A DNA stretch of 64,000 nucleotides, from the NCBI RefSeq assembly GCF_030380735.1, contig NZ_JAUDRZ010000025.1, positions 351,548-415,547 on the forward strand. Direction: 5' to 3'. The translations under genes and the position numbers were made by a program. The DNA is from Rhizobium sp. S152. GTDB taxonomy: Bacteria > Pseudomonadota > Alphaproteobacteria > Rhizobiales > Rhizobiaceae. Below, one piece after another: positions 15,990-24,765 of the stretch. The stretch's first letter is position 1. Each line of letters opens with the position of its first letter. A model generated the notes under the pieces. That model was not told the DNA's origin. It was given only the letters and a program-made list of their open reading frames with translations, and did not search any database.

Positions 15990-16838
15990 TCACAAGGAGG
16001 ATTGACGGCCTCGTTTCCAGGGAGAAGCGACATGTTCGGCCCATACCACCAGACCGTAGACAGCCATGCTGATCGAGGATGCCACAAGCGCTGTCGCCCA
16101 CAGCTCGGGTATCTTGTAATCCTGTCCGTAATCGACGATCAGGAAACCCAACCCCCTCTCGGAGGCCAGCCACTCCGCCACCAGCGACGTCACGATCGAG
16201 CCACAGGCCGAGAGCTTCAATGCGTTGAAAAGAAACGGCACCGATGCGGGGAGCCGGACCATGAAGAGCCGCTGACGCGTCGAGGCTCCCAGGGTGTAGA
16301 GCATCTCGCTCACATCGCTGTCGGCGCTTCTGAGGCCGCGCACGGCGTTGACCAGCATCGGAAAGAACGTGTTGATCGTGATAATGAAGATCTTCGGCGC
16401 CATGCCGTTGCCCAACCATAGGATCAGCACCGGGATGATGGCGATGAACGGAATTGCCTCGGCGCCGATCGCCAGGGGGTAGAACGTTCTGCGGACGAGC
16501 GACGAGTGGACAAAGATGATGGCGATCAGGAGGCCAAGCGCATTGCCCGCGGCAAAGCCGATCAACGCCTGGGCCACAGTTACACCGGCATTGCTCGAAA
16601 TCACCGGCCACTGATCGATAAGGGCCGCGACGATCTGCGAAGGACCCGCAAGAACGAGGCGCGACATGATCTCGTTGTCCGCGACATATTCCCAAACCGC
16701 CAGAATGAGAATGAACAGCAGCGCGGGCAACAGCACCTTCCGCCACGTTTGAAAGAGTTCGCGCGCTTTCTGGTAAAGGCCGCTGTGATGCATGTCATCG
16801 GCAAGTGTCGTCTGGTTGATTGCTTTCGTCGTGCTCAT
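15990..16838 (-). CDS. NitT/TauT-type ABC transporter permease
   Basis: A 282-residue membrane protein of the SsuC/TauC type, with about six hydrophobic segments and the EAA-like loop (ADSDVSEMLYTLGAS) that contacts the ATPase. The start ATG 16838 is two bases after the neighbouring permease stop, behind GGGAGGCTGACC; the frame is open further upstream but inside that gene. It is the last gene of the ATPase, binding protein, permease, permease operon. It forms a pair with the 16841 permease, so the channel may be a heterodimer. The substrate is unknown; the neighbourhood suggests a nitrogen-containing organic compound. Confidence 0.88.
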   Translation of the reverse strand: MSTTKAINQTTLADDMHHSGLYQKARELFQTWRKVLLPALLFILILAVWEYVADNEIMSRLVLAGPSQIVAALIDQWPVISSNAGVTVAQALIGFAAGNALGLLIAIIFVHSSLVRRTFYPLAIGAEAIPFIAIIPVLILWLGNGMAPKIFIITINTFFPMLVNAVRGLRSADSDVSEMLYTLGASTRQRLFMVRLPASVPFLFNALKLSACGSIVTSLVAEWLASERGLGFLIVDYGQDYKIPELWATALVASSISMAVYGLVVWAEHVASPWKRGRQSSL

Positions 16839-16840
16839 GG

Positions 16841-17686
16841 TCAGCCTCCCACATCTTCGGCGGCAGCGGTCCAGCGACCAAGAAGCGCTTCCATCAGGGT
16901 GACTATGCCCAGAAGCGCAAGCGTAAGAAACGCCGCCGTGAAAATCGCGGCCCAAAGGGTGGCCAGCTTGAAATATTGGCCGGAGACGACGACAAGATAA
17001 CCAAGCCCGAGATTGGAACCGATCCATTCCGCGACGAGCGCCGAGATGAACGCGCCGGACGCGCTGATCTTCAACGCCGCGAACAGATATGGCATGGATG
17101 ACGGAAAATCGACCAGCCAAAGCCGCTGCAGCCGTGTCGCCGAAAGAGTATGCAGCGTTTCATGATACTCCGCGTCCGCGGAACGCAATCCCCGGATCAT
17201 ATTCAGAAAAGTCGGGAAATAGACCGTGAGCGCGACGGTGAAGATGATGGGTGGCAGCCCGCGTCCGAGCATCACGACGATGAGGGGCGTGAAAACGATG
17301 ACCGGGACCGCACGCGTCAGCAGGGCGAAGGGATAGAATGTCTCCTTCATCGGTCGCGACCAGGTCAATAATATCGCCATCACAACTGCGACGATATTGC
17401 CGACGGAAAAACCGGCGAGCGCTTCAAGCGTCGTGCGTGTCGCATGCTTCAGCAGCACCGCCTTGTTGGCCATGAACTCCGCGGCGACCTGCTCCGGACC
17501 CGGTATGATATAGAACGGCACGATCCCTTTCGCCGAGCCCCACGACCACAGCACCACCAGAACGATCAGAAATACGACGGGCGGCGTCGCCGCGACAAAA
17601 GCGGCCAGAACCGCGGAAGCCGTCGGCAGATTTGAAAAAATGGCCCTGGCGGGAGGCTTCTGAGTGTCCAGCGCGGCGTCTGTCAT
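16841..17686 (-). CDS. NitT/TauT-type ABC transporter permease
   Basis: A 281-residue permease paralogous to the downstream one, with the same hydrophobic pattern and EAA-like loop (ADAEYHETLHTLSAT). A proline-rich cytoplasmic tail precedes the first membrane segment (about 37-55). It lies 72 bases after the substrate-binding protein gene and two bases before the second permease. The paired permeases and single ATPase fit a NitT/TauT importer with a heterodimeric channel. Confidence 0.88.
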   Translation of the reverse strand: MTDAALDTQKPPARAIFSNLPTASAVLAAFVAATPPVVFLIVLVVLWSWGSAKGIVPFYIIPGPEQVAAEFMANKAVLLKHATRTTLEALAGFSVGNIVAVVMAILLTWSRPMKETFYPFALLTRAVPVIVFTPLIVVMLGRGLPPIIFTVALTVYFPTFLNMIRGLRSADAEYHETLHTLSATRLQRLWLVDFPSSMPYLFAALKISASGAFISALVAEWIGSNLGLGYLVVVSGQYFKLATLWAAIFTAAFLTLALLGIVTLMEALLGRWTAAAEDVGG

Positions 17687-17758
17687 CGTGGAATTGCACC
17701 TGTGTCATCAAGCAGAAAGTGTCAGCGGAGCGTGGGGGGCGCCCCGCCGATGCGGTGG

Positions 17759-18784
17759 TCAGAGCTTCGGACGATCGATCTTGTCGAGAATTTCGGTCGT
17801 CAGGAACTGCGAGGGATCGATGAGGCTGGGCGTGCTCTTGGCGGCGAACGAATTGGCGGCCGTTTCCTGCCAGACCTTCGGCTCGAGGTAGAGGATTCCC
17901 TTTTCCTTGGTCGTCTCGCTGGTCATGAAGCTGACCTGGCGTTCGGCCTGGTATGTCTGCTGCTCGAGATCGAGCCCATCGTTGAAGCCTCCTTCCACGA
18001 TGAACTTCGCGGCGGCGGCGGGATCCTTGAAAAACTCGGCCCACGCCTTGCTTTCGGCTGTCAGATAGGCCGTGAGCACATCCTTGTTCTCGTTCAGGTA
18101 TTTCTCGGTGACCGTGATGGCGCCGGGCTGGCTGTTCAGACCGTATTCGCCCAGCGGCAACACGTTGACGGGTACGCCGGCACCTTCGATGAGACGAGGT
18201 TCGTTGAACGCGAAGGTGGAATACAGGCAATCCACGCGCCCGGCGATGATGGCGGAGATATCGCTGCCGCCGACGCTCAATGTCTCCATGTCCTTGGTGG
18301 TAAGGCCCAGCTTGGAGAGAAAGACATCGGCCTGACGCGTCGCGGTCTGCTTGATCGCTAGGCGCTTGCCTTTCACCATATGGGCATCCGTAACACCGGA
18401 ATCCTTCCGGCAGGTCATTGCCTGCGGGTTCATCTGAAAGCGGGCGCCGATAACCTTCAGGTGTTCTCCCCGGCCTTCGGCGGATAACACGTTGGCTGCA
18501 TCGACCATCGCGATCTGCGCCGTGCCGGACGAGATCATCTGAATACCGTCGATACCGCTGGTACCCGGTACGATCTCGACCTCCAGGCCGGCTTCCTTGA
18601 AGTAGCCCTTTGCGTTGGCGTAGATGGTGCCGAAGTTCTCAACGTTGGGAATATAGCTCAGCACGACTGTCACATGCTTCAGTTCGGCCGCGTTCGATGC
18701 CGGCACCGCGCCGAGCAGTGGCAGTACGGAAGCGCCGACGGCAAACAGGGTTCTCTTCAGGCATGCGTGTATGGACTTGGGCAT
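17759..18784 (-). CDS. NMT1/THI5-like periplasmic substrate-binding protein
   Basis: A 341-residue secreted protein. Residues 1-33 form a signal peptide (RTLFAVGASVLPLLGAVPASNA, cut after the alanine). The body follows the NMT1/SsuA fold: VTVVLSYIPNVENFGTIYANAKGY, then TSGIDGIQMISSGTAQIAM. Family members bind taurine, nitrate, sulfonates or thiamin-pyrimidine precursors; the ligand cannot be told from sequence. It captures substrate for the two permeases and ATPase encoded around it. The stop and start spacing place it second in the operon. Confidence 0.88.
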   Translation of the reverse strand: MPKSIHACLKRTLFAVGASVLPLLGAVPASNAAELKHVTVVLSYIPNVENFGTIYANAKGYFKEAGLEVEIVPGTSGIDGIQMISSGTAQIAMVDAANVLSAEGRGEHLKVIGARFQMNPQAMTCRKDSGVTDAHMVKGKRLAIKQTATRQADVFLSKLGLTTKDMETLSVGGSDISAIIAGRVDCLYSTFAFNEPRLIEGAGVPVNVLPLGEYGLNSQPGAITVTEKYLNENKDVLTAYLTAESKAWAEFFKDPAAAAKFIVEGGFNDGLDLEQQTYQAERQVSFMTSETTKEKGILYLEPKVWQETAANSFAAKSTPSLIDPSQFLTTEILDKIDRPKL

Positions 18785-18814
18785 TCAATTCGTCTCCGGT
18801 TGCGGTTTTTTGAG

Positions 18815-19657
18815 TTAAGCGGTTCGGCGCTGTCCAGCGACGACCGCCGGATCACCATGAAGGGCATGGCGCAGTTCTGCCTCGTAGACCGCGAACCGCG
18901 GATCGTCGCGCATGGCGATCGTCCGGTCGCGGCCAAAGCCGATATCGATGATCTTGGTGATGCGGCCCGGTCGCGGCGTCATGACCGCCACCTGATCCGA
19001 CAGGATGACCGCTTCGCTGATCGAATGCGTGACCAGCAGAAGCGTCGCCGAGGTTTCCTGCAGAATGCGCAAGAGTTCGAAATTCAGCTTGTCGCGCGTC
19101 AGTTCGTCGAGCGCGCCGAAGGGTTCGTCCATCAGCAGAAAGCGTGGCTTCAAGGTCAGTGCGCGCGCGATGGCGGCGCGCTGCCTCATTCCGCCCGACA
19201 GTTCGGAGGGGAAGGCTTTCTCGAAGCCCGTCAGACCCACCAGTTCCATCGCTTCGGCGATCAGACGCGTGCGTTCTCCCTTTGCGACACCGGCGACCTC
19301 AAGGCCCAGCCCGACATTGTCAGCCATCTTTCGCCACGGCAGCATGGTCGACTGCTGGGATACGAAAGCATAGGTTCGCGCTGCCCTAGCCTCCGCCGGC
19401 GACAGGCCATGCAGTCTCGCCTGGCCGTGCGTCGGCTTGACGATATCGGCGAATATTCGCAGCAACGTCGACTTGCCGCAGCCGGATGCACCGATAAGAG
19501 ATGTCCAGCTACCGCGCGGAACTTCCAGATTGCAATCGGTAAGCGCGATCGTGCTCTGCTTGCCGCGTCTGTAGATCATACCAACGCCGCGGGCCGACAG
19601 GCCGTGTCCGACATCAGGATTATTCACGAGAAAGACCTTTCTGCCGGCATCCGGCAA
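18815..19657 (-). CDS. NitT/TauT ABC transporter ATPase
   Basis: A 280-residue ATPase with Walker A GASGCGKST, signature LSGGMRQRAAIARAL and Walker B FLLMDEPFGALDE. It powers the importer and is the first gene of the minus-strand transporter operon. Its 236-bp upstream gap carries a GTTGC-N7-GCAAC box (19838-19854), which fits control by the adjacent LysR protein. The N-terminus could start slightly later at an internal Met, since the first 15 residues are unusual for the family. Confidence 0.9.
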   Translation of the reverse strand: MPDAGRKVFLVNNPDVGHGLSARGVGMIYRRGKQSTIALTDCNLEVPRGSWTSLIGASGCGKSTLLRIFADIVKPTHGQARLHGLSPAEARAARTYAFVSQQSTMLPWRKMADNVGLGLEVAGVAKGERTRLIAEAMELVGLTGFEKAFPSELSGGMRQRAAIARALTLKPRFLLMDEPFGALDELTRDKLNFELLRILQETSATLLLVTHSISEAVILSDQVAVMTPRPGRITKIIDIGFGRDRTIAMRDDPRFAVYEAELRHALHGDPAVVAGQRRTA

Positions 19658-19837
19658 AATGGGCTTTCCTCCCCCAGCGGTTCCATTCTTGGAACTCTTT
19701 ATCGTGGATTTCCGCCGTCTACCGCGTTACGCGCCTCTCGGCGATCTGCAGCGTTCCTCGGTGTTTCGTCGGCTCCGGTTGACCAAAAACTTGCACACGG
19801 CTCCGGCCAACACAAGCAGCATTCGAACGGACAATGC

Positions 19838-19854
19838 GTTGCGCAAACGGCAAC
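19838..19854. promoter_or_regulatory. LysR-type box in the transporter promoter
   Basis: GTTGC-N7-GCAAC, a dyad that contains the T-N11-A core of LysR binding sites. It lies in the gap upstream of the ABC ATPase gene, about 180 bases from its start. The same spacing occurs at 20828-20844 and 30162-30178. Confidence 0.6.
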
Positions 19855-19893
19855 AGTACGACTGGCGATGTACTCATATGCTTCCCGACTACA

Positions 19894-20814
19894 TTAGGTC
19901 GCCTGTTCTATCGAGCCCGTCGCACGCTCGATGAGCGATCGCAGATTCTCGATGAAGACACCGGTCAACGCACCGAGCGCCTTGTCGTGACTGACGAGCA
20001 TCAGCCGTTGCGTATGGTGGGACAGTTCCTGCATGGGCACATAGACAAGGCGCCCGAGATGTTGCTCGAACTCGATGTCGAACGGCGTGAGGAAGGTAAT
20101 GCTGCCATCCATCATCGCGGTGTGACGCATGACTTCGATCGAGTTGGTTTCGATCGAAAACTCCGGTTCGAGCTTGGCCTTTGCGAACATCTGATCGAGG
20201 TAGGGACGAATTGCCATCGTCTCATCCGCAACAATCAGTCTATACCCCAGACAATCGCTGACACGCAGAATCGATCTGCCGGCCAGCGGATGATCCGGCG
20301 CCATGACCGCCCCGAGCCGCCCTATGGCGCCGTTGAGCACACGAATCTTGGGACGAGAGGGAAAATCAAAGCCAATACCCAGCTCCACCTCTTCGGAGGC
20401 GACCGCGGACATGATGTCGTCGCCCGTCGCCAGGAGCCTGATGTTCACCTTGACGCGCGGGTTTTTCTGCTGAAAGTCGGCGACGCAACGCGGAACAAGG
20501 TTGGCGGCGAGCCCGCTCATCACCGCAATCGTGATCTCTCCGCGGCGCAGCCCTTTCAACTCCTCGATCTGCGCCTGTGCCCGATCCATATCCTTCAATG
20601 TTCCGCGCACATGCCGAATGATGATTTCGCCGGCGGCGGTCAACACAAGCTTCCGCGGGCCACGCTGAAACAGCGGCGTTCCCAGCCCCTCCTCAAGATA
20701 GAGAATCTGACGACTGACCGCCGACGGCGCAACGTTGAGCCGCTCCGCGGCCTTCCGGATCGACCCGCTCCGGGCCACTTCGTCGAGGTAATTCAGCAGC
20801 CGCCCATGTAGCAT
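19894..20814 (-). CDS. LysR-family regulator of the catabolic cluster
   Basis: A 306-residue LysR protein: an N-terminal helix-turn-helix (SIRKAAERLNVAPSAVSRQILYLEE, about 15-40) and a two-lobed ligand domain from about 90. ATG 20814 is chosen because GAGAAGGAAGAAC precedes it; 12 extra residues upstream would cover a dyad box. It is divergent from the cupin operon, with a GTTGC-N7-GCAAC box (20828-20844) only 14 bases from its start. Matching boxes stand before the transporter and the questin-oxidase/flavoprotein genes, so it likely controls all of them. The co-inducer is unknown. Confidence 0.88.
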   Translation of the reverse strand: MLHGRLLNYLDEVARSGSIRKAAERLNVAPSAVSRQILYLEEGLGTPLFQRGPRKLVLTAAGEIIIRHVRGTLKDMDRAQAQIEELKGLRRGEITIAVMSGLAANLVPRCVADFQQKNPRVKVNIRLLATGDDIMSAVASEEVELGIGFDFPSRPKIRVLNGAIGRLGAVMAPDHPLAGRSILRVSDCLGYRLIVADETMAIRPYLDQMFAKAKLEPEFSIETNSIEVMRHTAMMDGSITFLTPFDIEFEQHLGRLVYVPMQELSHHTQRLMLVSHDKALGALTGVFIENLRSLIERATGSIEQAT

Positions 20815-20827
20815 GTTCTTCCTTCTC

Positions 20828-20844
20828 GTTGCCGAAAAGGCAAC
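20828..20844. promoter_or_regulatory. LysR-type box between lysR and the cupin operon
   Basis: GTTGC-CGAAAAG-GCAAC; with one more flanking pair it becomes CGTTGCC-GAAAA-GGCAACG, a perfect 7-bp dyad. It lies 14 bases from the lysR start in the 157-bp divergent promoter region, the classical place for LysR autoregulation and activation of the divergent operon. Confidence 0.68.
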
Positions 20845-20971
20845 GCACATGACGAATTAAAACGCTTTTCTTGTACGAGCGCGCATCTAACCTTGGGGTG
20901 AAACGACCTTCAAGCCGGGAATTCCACGCGGCTCGCTGGCGAATCATGCCGCAACACAGAAAGCACGCCTG

Positions 20972-21394
20972 ATGAAAAGCTATTCATTCGAAAATGCCCG
21001 ATCCGCCGAAGCCTTTCGAATCTCGCCCAATGACAGCAATTATTTCGCTATCCTCTTCGATCCCGCGAAGGCTACGACAGATGCGATCTTCGTGATCGAG
21101 ATATTCAATGTCGGCGGCGCCACGCCCCCCAACAGCCATTCCGCCGCCCACGAATTCTTCTATGTCCTGCATGGCGAGGGCGTCGCTTCGAGCGACGGCG
21201 AGGAAATGACGATCGGCAAGGGGGATGCGTTCCTGCTCAATCCCGGCAGCGTTCACATCGTCAGGAACACCGGCAAGGGCAAACTCTACACCCTGACCGT
21301 GATGACGCCGAACCAGGACTTCTCGGAGCTCATTCGCAGCGGCGAGCGCGTGACGCTCGACGAGGACGACATTCGAATCCTTCAAGGTCGATGA
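20972..21394 (+). CDS. small cupin-domain protein
   Basis: A 140-residue single-cupin protein. The barrel motif shows as SHSAAHEFFYVLHGEG (about 56-71) with His and Glu metal ligands, then GDAFLLNPGSVHIVRN (about 88-103) with the second His. Its reaction is unknown; small cupins in such clusters act as isomerases, dioxygenases or sensors. It is the first gene of a plus-strand operon and overlaps the next start by ATGA, so both are made together. Confidence 0.85.
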   Translation: MKSYSFENARSAEAFRISPNDSNYFAILFDPAKATTDAIFVIEIFNVGGATPPNSHSAAHEFFYVLHGEGVASSDGEEMTIGKGDAFLLNPGSVHIVRNTGKGKLYTLTVMTPNQDFSELIRSGERVTLDEDDIRILQGR

Positions 21395-22182
21395 CCGCCA
21401 TGGTGGACACGGAAAACAACGGCACGACGCCGCTTGGCGCCTCGTCCCGAAACCAGTGGACCGTCTCGCGCGAAAGCGTCGACATGGTGCGTCAATCATC
21501 GCAAGCGCATCCCGTTACGGTTATCGACGGTGGCCGGAAAGTGCGTTTCGACCTGGCGCGAACCGCGCTCGTGATCGTCGACATGCAGAACGACTTCTGT
21601 CATGCGGATGGCTGGCTGGCGCATATCGGCGTAGACATAAGTGCTGCCCGCAAGCCGATCGAGCCGCTGAGGGCATTGCTGCCGACGCTGAGAACCGCAG
21701 GCGTTCCAGTCATCTGGGTCAACTGGGGAAACCGTGCCGATCGCGCCAATCTTTCGCCTGGCGTCCTTCATGTCTACAACCCCTACGGAAACGGCAACGG
21801 CATCGGCGATCCGCTTCCAAGACACGATGCACGCGTGCTTCTCGCCGGCAGTTGGTCGACGGCAATCGTCGACGAGCTTGGTCCCGCAGCCGATGACATC
21901 CATGTCGACAAATACAGCATGTCCGGCTTTCACGACACGGTGCTGGACAGCGTACTGCGGAACCTGAATGTGACCACGCTGCTGTTTGCGGGCGTGAACC
22001 TCGACCAATGCGTGCTGTGCACTTTGCAGGATGCGAATTTCCGCGGCTACGACTGCCTTCTGCTCGACGATTGCTCGGCGACCACATCCCCGGATTTCTG
22101 CGCGCAGGCCAGCCTCTACAATGTTCGGCAATGCTTTGGCTTCGTCTGCGCATCGACGGACATTTCCGACCAGTTGAAATGA
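21391..22182 (+). CDS. isochorismatase-family cysteine hydrolase (biuret/ureidoacrylate-hydrolase-like)
   Basis: A 263-residue hydrolase with the family catalytic triad D64 (VDMQNDFC), K174 (VDKYSMSGF) and C207 (VNLDQCV). Relatives cleave amide or carbamoyl bonds of biuret, ureidoacrylate (RutB) or N-carbamoylsarcosine. The first 45 residues are an extension before the fold begins. It follows the cupin (ATGA overlap) and precedes the AtzH-like gene, a setting that suggests stepwise release of ammonia from a urea- or amide-containing intermediate. The exact substrate cannot be read from sequence. Confidence 0.85.
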   Translation: MTAMVDTENNGTTPLGASSRNQWTVSRESVDMVRQSSQAHPVTVIDGGRKVRFDLARTALVIVDMQNDFCHADGWLAHIGVDISAARKPIEPLRALLPTLRTAGVPVIWVNWGNRADRANLSPGVLHVYNPYGNGNGIGDPLPRHDARVLLAGSWSTAIVDELGPAADDIHVDKYSMSGFHDTVLDSVLRNLNVTTLLFAGVNLDQCVLCTLQDANFRGYDCLLLDDCSATTSPDFCAQASLYNVRQCFGFVCASTDISDQLK

Positions 22183-22195
22183 AGGAAGACATCAT

Positions 22196-22615
22196 ATGTC
22201 CAACCAGTCAAGCGGTTCTGCTCAACCAGCCGAAGAGCTGAATCTGCCCTCGGTTGTCGCGGAACTCACTCGCGTTTGCGACGCCTACGAGCAGGCTCTG
22301 ATGAGCAACGACCTGGATACCCTCGATCAACTGTTCTGGGCATCGCCATCCACGCTTCGATATGGCGTGAGCGAAAACCTCTACGGCATCGACGAAATCC
22401 GTTCCTTTCGCATCGGCCGCAGCGGTGGCTCGCCGCAACGGGAAGTGCTGCGGCGCGTGATCACGACCTACGGCCAGGACTTCGCGACGTGTAACCTGGA
22501 GTTCGTCCGCCCTGCCACCGGCACGCGTGGCCGCCAGAGCCAGACGTGGTTGCGAACACGCGAAGGCTGGCGCATCGCCGCGGCTCATGTGTCGCTGATG
22601 AATACCGATCGCTAA
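22196..22615 (+). CDS. AtzH-like (DUF3225) protein
   Basis: A 139-residue protein of the AtzH/DUF3225 family in the NTF2-like fold: YEQALMSNDLDTLDQLFW (31-48), RYGVSENLYG (56-65), TWLRTREGWRIAAAHVSLM near the end. In cyanuric-acid degradation, AtzH acts on a dicarboxyurea intermediate beside AtzE. Here the neighbours are a cysteine hydrolase and an amidase, a partly parallel arrangement. ATG 22196 is 13 bases after the previous stop, with a GAAGGAAG-type site. Substrate not known. Confidence 0.82.
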   Translation: MSNQSSGSAQPAEELNLPSVVAELTRVCDAYEQALMSNDLDTLDQLFWASPSTLRYGVSENLYGIDEIRSFRIGRSGGSPQREVLRRVITTYGQDFATCNLEFVRPATGTRGRQSQTWLRTREGWRIAAAHVSLMNTDR

Positions 22616-22679
22616 GGGCCTTGGCGCCTCTTGTTTCCTCAAAACCAACCGGCATGGCCGTCCACTTGGAAAGAATAAA

Positions 22680-23513
22680 ATGAAGCTGAAATCGCATTGG
22701 TGGTGGGATCTCTCCGCTGAAGACTTCCGAACGCTCGACATGAGCAAGATCGTTGCCGTCCTGCCTGTCGGCGCCGTCGAGCAGCATGGCCCACATCTGC
22801 CCGTGCGCGTCGATGCGGCCATCAACGAAGGCATCATGAGACACGCGGTCGAGCGAATGGCCGACGACTTCCCCGCTCTGATCCTGCCGACCATGGCAAT
22901 CGGGAAATCCAACGAGCATTCCGCCTATCCCGGCACATTGACGCTTTCGGCGGAGACGCTCGGCCGGCTTTGGTACGAGGTCTGCGAGAGTGTCTACTGC
23001 GCGGGCGTCCGCAAGGTCCTCTTTGTCAATTCACATGGCGGCCAGCCGCAGGTGATGGAAATCGTCTGCCGCCAGTTGCGCATCAACCTCGGCATGTTCG
23101 CGGTCTCCTCGCAATGGTCGCGCTTCGCCGATCTGTCGGGTCTGTTTGATCCGGAGGAACGCAAACACGGGATTCACGCCGGCGAGGTCGAGACCAGCGT
23201 CATGCGGTACCTGCACCCTGATCTCGTCGACATGTCGCTTGCCGAGGATTTCCCGGCGCTCTCGCAGGTTCTTGAAAAGGAATACGATCTGCTGATGTCG
23301 GAGGGTGGAGCCGTCGGGTTTGGCTGGCAGATGCAGGACATAAATCCGAAGGGCGCCTGCGGCAACGCGCTGGCGGCCGACGCCGAACGAGGGCGGATTT
23401 CGGTTGAACGCGCCGCTGACAAGTTGATAAAGCTGATCGGCGAAGTGATCTCCTATCCGTTGTCGCGGCTGAAGCCGGGGCCTGATTACGCGCCGAACGT
23501 CAGGGTGGACTAG
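22680..23513 (+). CDS. creatininase-family amidohydrolase
   Basis: A 277-residue metal-dependent hydrolase of the creatininase superfamily. Metal-site motifs are VGAVEQHGPHLPVRVDA (31-47), NSHGGQ (119-124) and HAGEVETS (160-167). Family members open cyclic amides (creatinine) or cleave formamides such as FAPy in riboflavin-type chemistry. It is the fourth gene of the plus-strand operon. A strong hairpin follows the stop, before the amidase gene. Confidence 0.87.
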   Translation: MKLKSHWWWDLSAEDFRTLDMSKIVAVLPVGAVEQHGPHLPVRVDAAINEGIMRHAVERMADDFPALILPTMAIGKSNEHSAYPGTLTLSAETLGRLWYEVCESVYCAGVRKVLFVNSHGGQPQVMEIVCRQLRINLGMFAVSSQWSRFADLSGLFDPEERKHGIHAGEVETSVMRYLHPDLVDMSLAEDFPALSQVLEKEYDLLMSEGGAVGFGWQMQDINPKGACGNALAADAERGRISVERAADKLIKLIGEVISYPLSRLKPGPDYAPNVRVD

Positions 23514-23531
23514 TCCAGCCTCTTTCCGCGT

Positions 23532-23566
23532 ACCAGGGCAGGTAGCGGCCCGCTACCTGCCCTGGT
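23532..23566. terminator. 16-bp perfect stem-loop after the creatininase gene
   Basis: ACCAGGGCAGGTAGCG, a three-base loop, then its exact complement (23551-23566), 18 bases after the creatininase stop and 28 bases before the amidase start. The downstream bases (TCCTCC) are only mildly pyrimidine-rich, so it may act as an attenuator or message-processing site rather than a full terminator. Confidence 0.6.
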
Positions 23567-23594
23567 TCCTCCACTGCAAGCCGGAACATCGATC

Positions 23595-24749
23595 ATGAAC
23601 ACCTGCAACGCCTTTGTCCTGCCTTTCAGCGAACCGATCCCACCCACCTCGGCGGGTCCGCTGAGTGGCCTCACCGTCGGCGTGAAGGACAATTTCGATA
23701 TCGAGGGGACGATCACCGGCGCCGGCAACCCCGAGTATGGCGCGGATCAATCCGCTGCCGCGGCGCATGCAGCAGTGGTCGAGACGCTGCTTGCCAACGG
23801 GGCTTCCCTCGTCGGCAAGACACAGATGGACGAACTGGCCTACAGCTTGATGGGGCTGAATGCTCGCTACGGCGTGCCAATCAATCCGGCCGCGCCTGAT
23901 CGCGTACCCGGCGGCTCGTCCTCCGGTTCCGCGTCAGCGACGGCTGACCATTTGGTCGATATCGGCCTCGGTACGGACACCGGCGGCTCCGTGCGGCTGC
24001 CCGCCTCCTTCTGCGGCCTCTTCGGCTGGCGGCCGACCCATGGCCTCATCGCCCCGCGGGGCATGGTGCCGCTCGCTGAAAGCTACGACGTGGCCGGCTT
24101 CTTCACCCGCGATCTGGCATTGATGTCGCGGCTTGTCTCCGTGTTTGCCGATTCCGCCTCGACAACTCCTGCAATGTCCTTCTGGGCGCCGCAGGACATA
24201 TGGGCGCTGGCCGTGCCGGAGACCGCGGCGCTGTTGAGAGGCGCGTTGCCCGATCTTGCCTACAGACGCGCACCCATTCTCCCTGACGGCGGCGCCGATG
24301 CTTGCCTTGCCGCTTTCCGCATCCACCAGGGCTACGAAATCTGGCGGCATTTCGGACCTTGGATAACCGCCCGTCAACCCGACTTCGGCCCTGGAATCAA
24401 GGAGCGCTTTGCAATGGCGAGCCGGATCACGGCAGCCGAATTTAAGGCCGCGCAAGCATATCGCGACGGCCTCCGGGCCAGGCTCACGGAGCTTCTGCCG
24501 GAGGGGACGATCCTTGTCTATCCGACGGCGCCCGGACCGGCCCCGCTGCTTGATACGCCGCAGTCCGAGCTGGAGCCGTATCGCAATCGCGCGCTCAGCC
24601 TGACCTCGCTTGCCGGCCACGCCGGTTTGCCGCAGCTCAGCGTTCCCGTTGCCCACGAGGAAGGCGCGCCCATAGGCCTGTCGCTCGTCGGACCACCGGG
24701 CAGCGACGATCTTCTTGCCAAGGCGGCCCCGCTTTTCATCTCCCAGTAA
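23595..24749 (+). CDS. amidase-signature hydrolase
   Basis: A 384-residue amidase with the Ser-Ser-Lys triad: K31 (GVKDNFDI), cis-Ser near 108-109 (PGGSSSGSA) and nucleophile S132 (TDTGGSVRLP). It is short compared with AtzE or GatA (about 450-490) because the C-terminal region is reduced. It sits between the creatininase-like and gamma-glutamyltransferase-like genes and likely hydrolyses an amide made by its neighbours. The ATG at 23595 has no ideal ribosome-binding site; translation may follow the hairpin-controlled message. Confidence 0.87.
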   Translation: MNTCNAFVLPFSEPIPPTSAGPLSGLTVGVKDNFDIEGTITGAGNPEYGADQSAAAAHAAVVETLLANGASLVGKTQMDELAYSLMGLNARYGVPINPAAPDRVPGGSSSGSASATADHLVDIGLGTDTGGSVRLPASFCGLFGWRPTHGLIAPRGMVPLAESYDVAGFFTRDLALMSRLVSVFADSASTTPAMSFWAPQDIWALAVPETAALLRGALPDLAYRRAPILPDGGADACLAAFRIHQGYEIWRHFGPWITARQPDFGPGIKERFAMASRITAAEFKAAQAYRDGLRARLTELLPEGTILVYPTAPGPAPLLDTPQSELEPYRNRALSLTSLAGHAGLPQLSVPVAHEEGAPIGLSLVGPPGSDDLLAKAAPLFISQ

Positions 24750-24765
24750 ATGGACAGATAATTCC

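Noticed and set aside
15820..16746. Minus-strand frame overlapping the permease and the boundary region
   Set aside because: It is out of frame with the clear permease and Arg/Gly-rich; a shadow frame.
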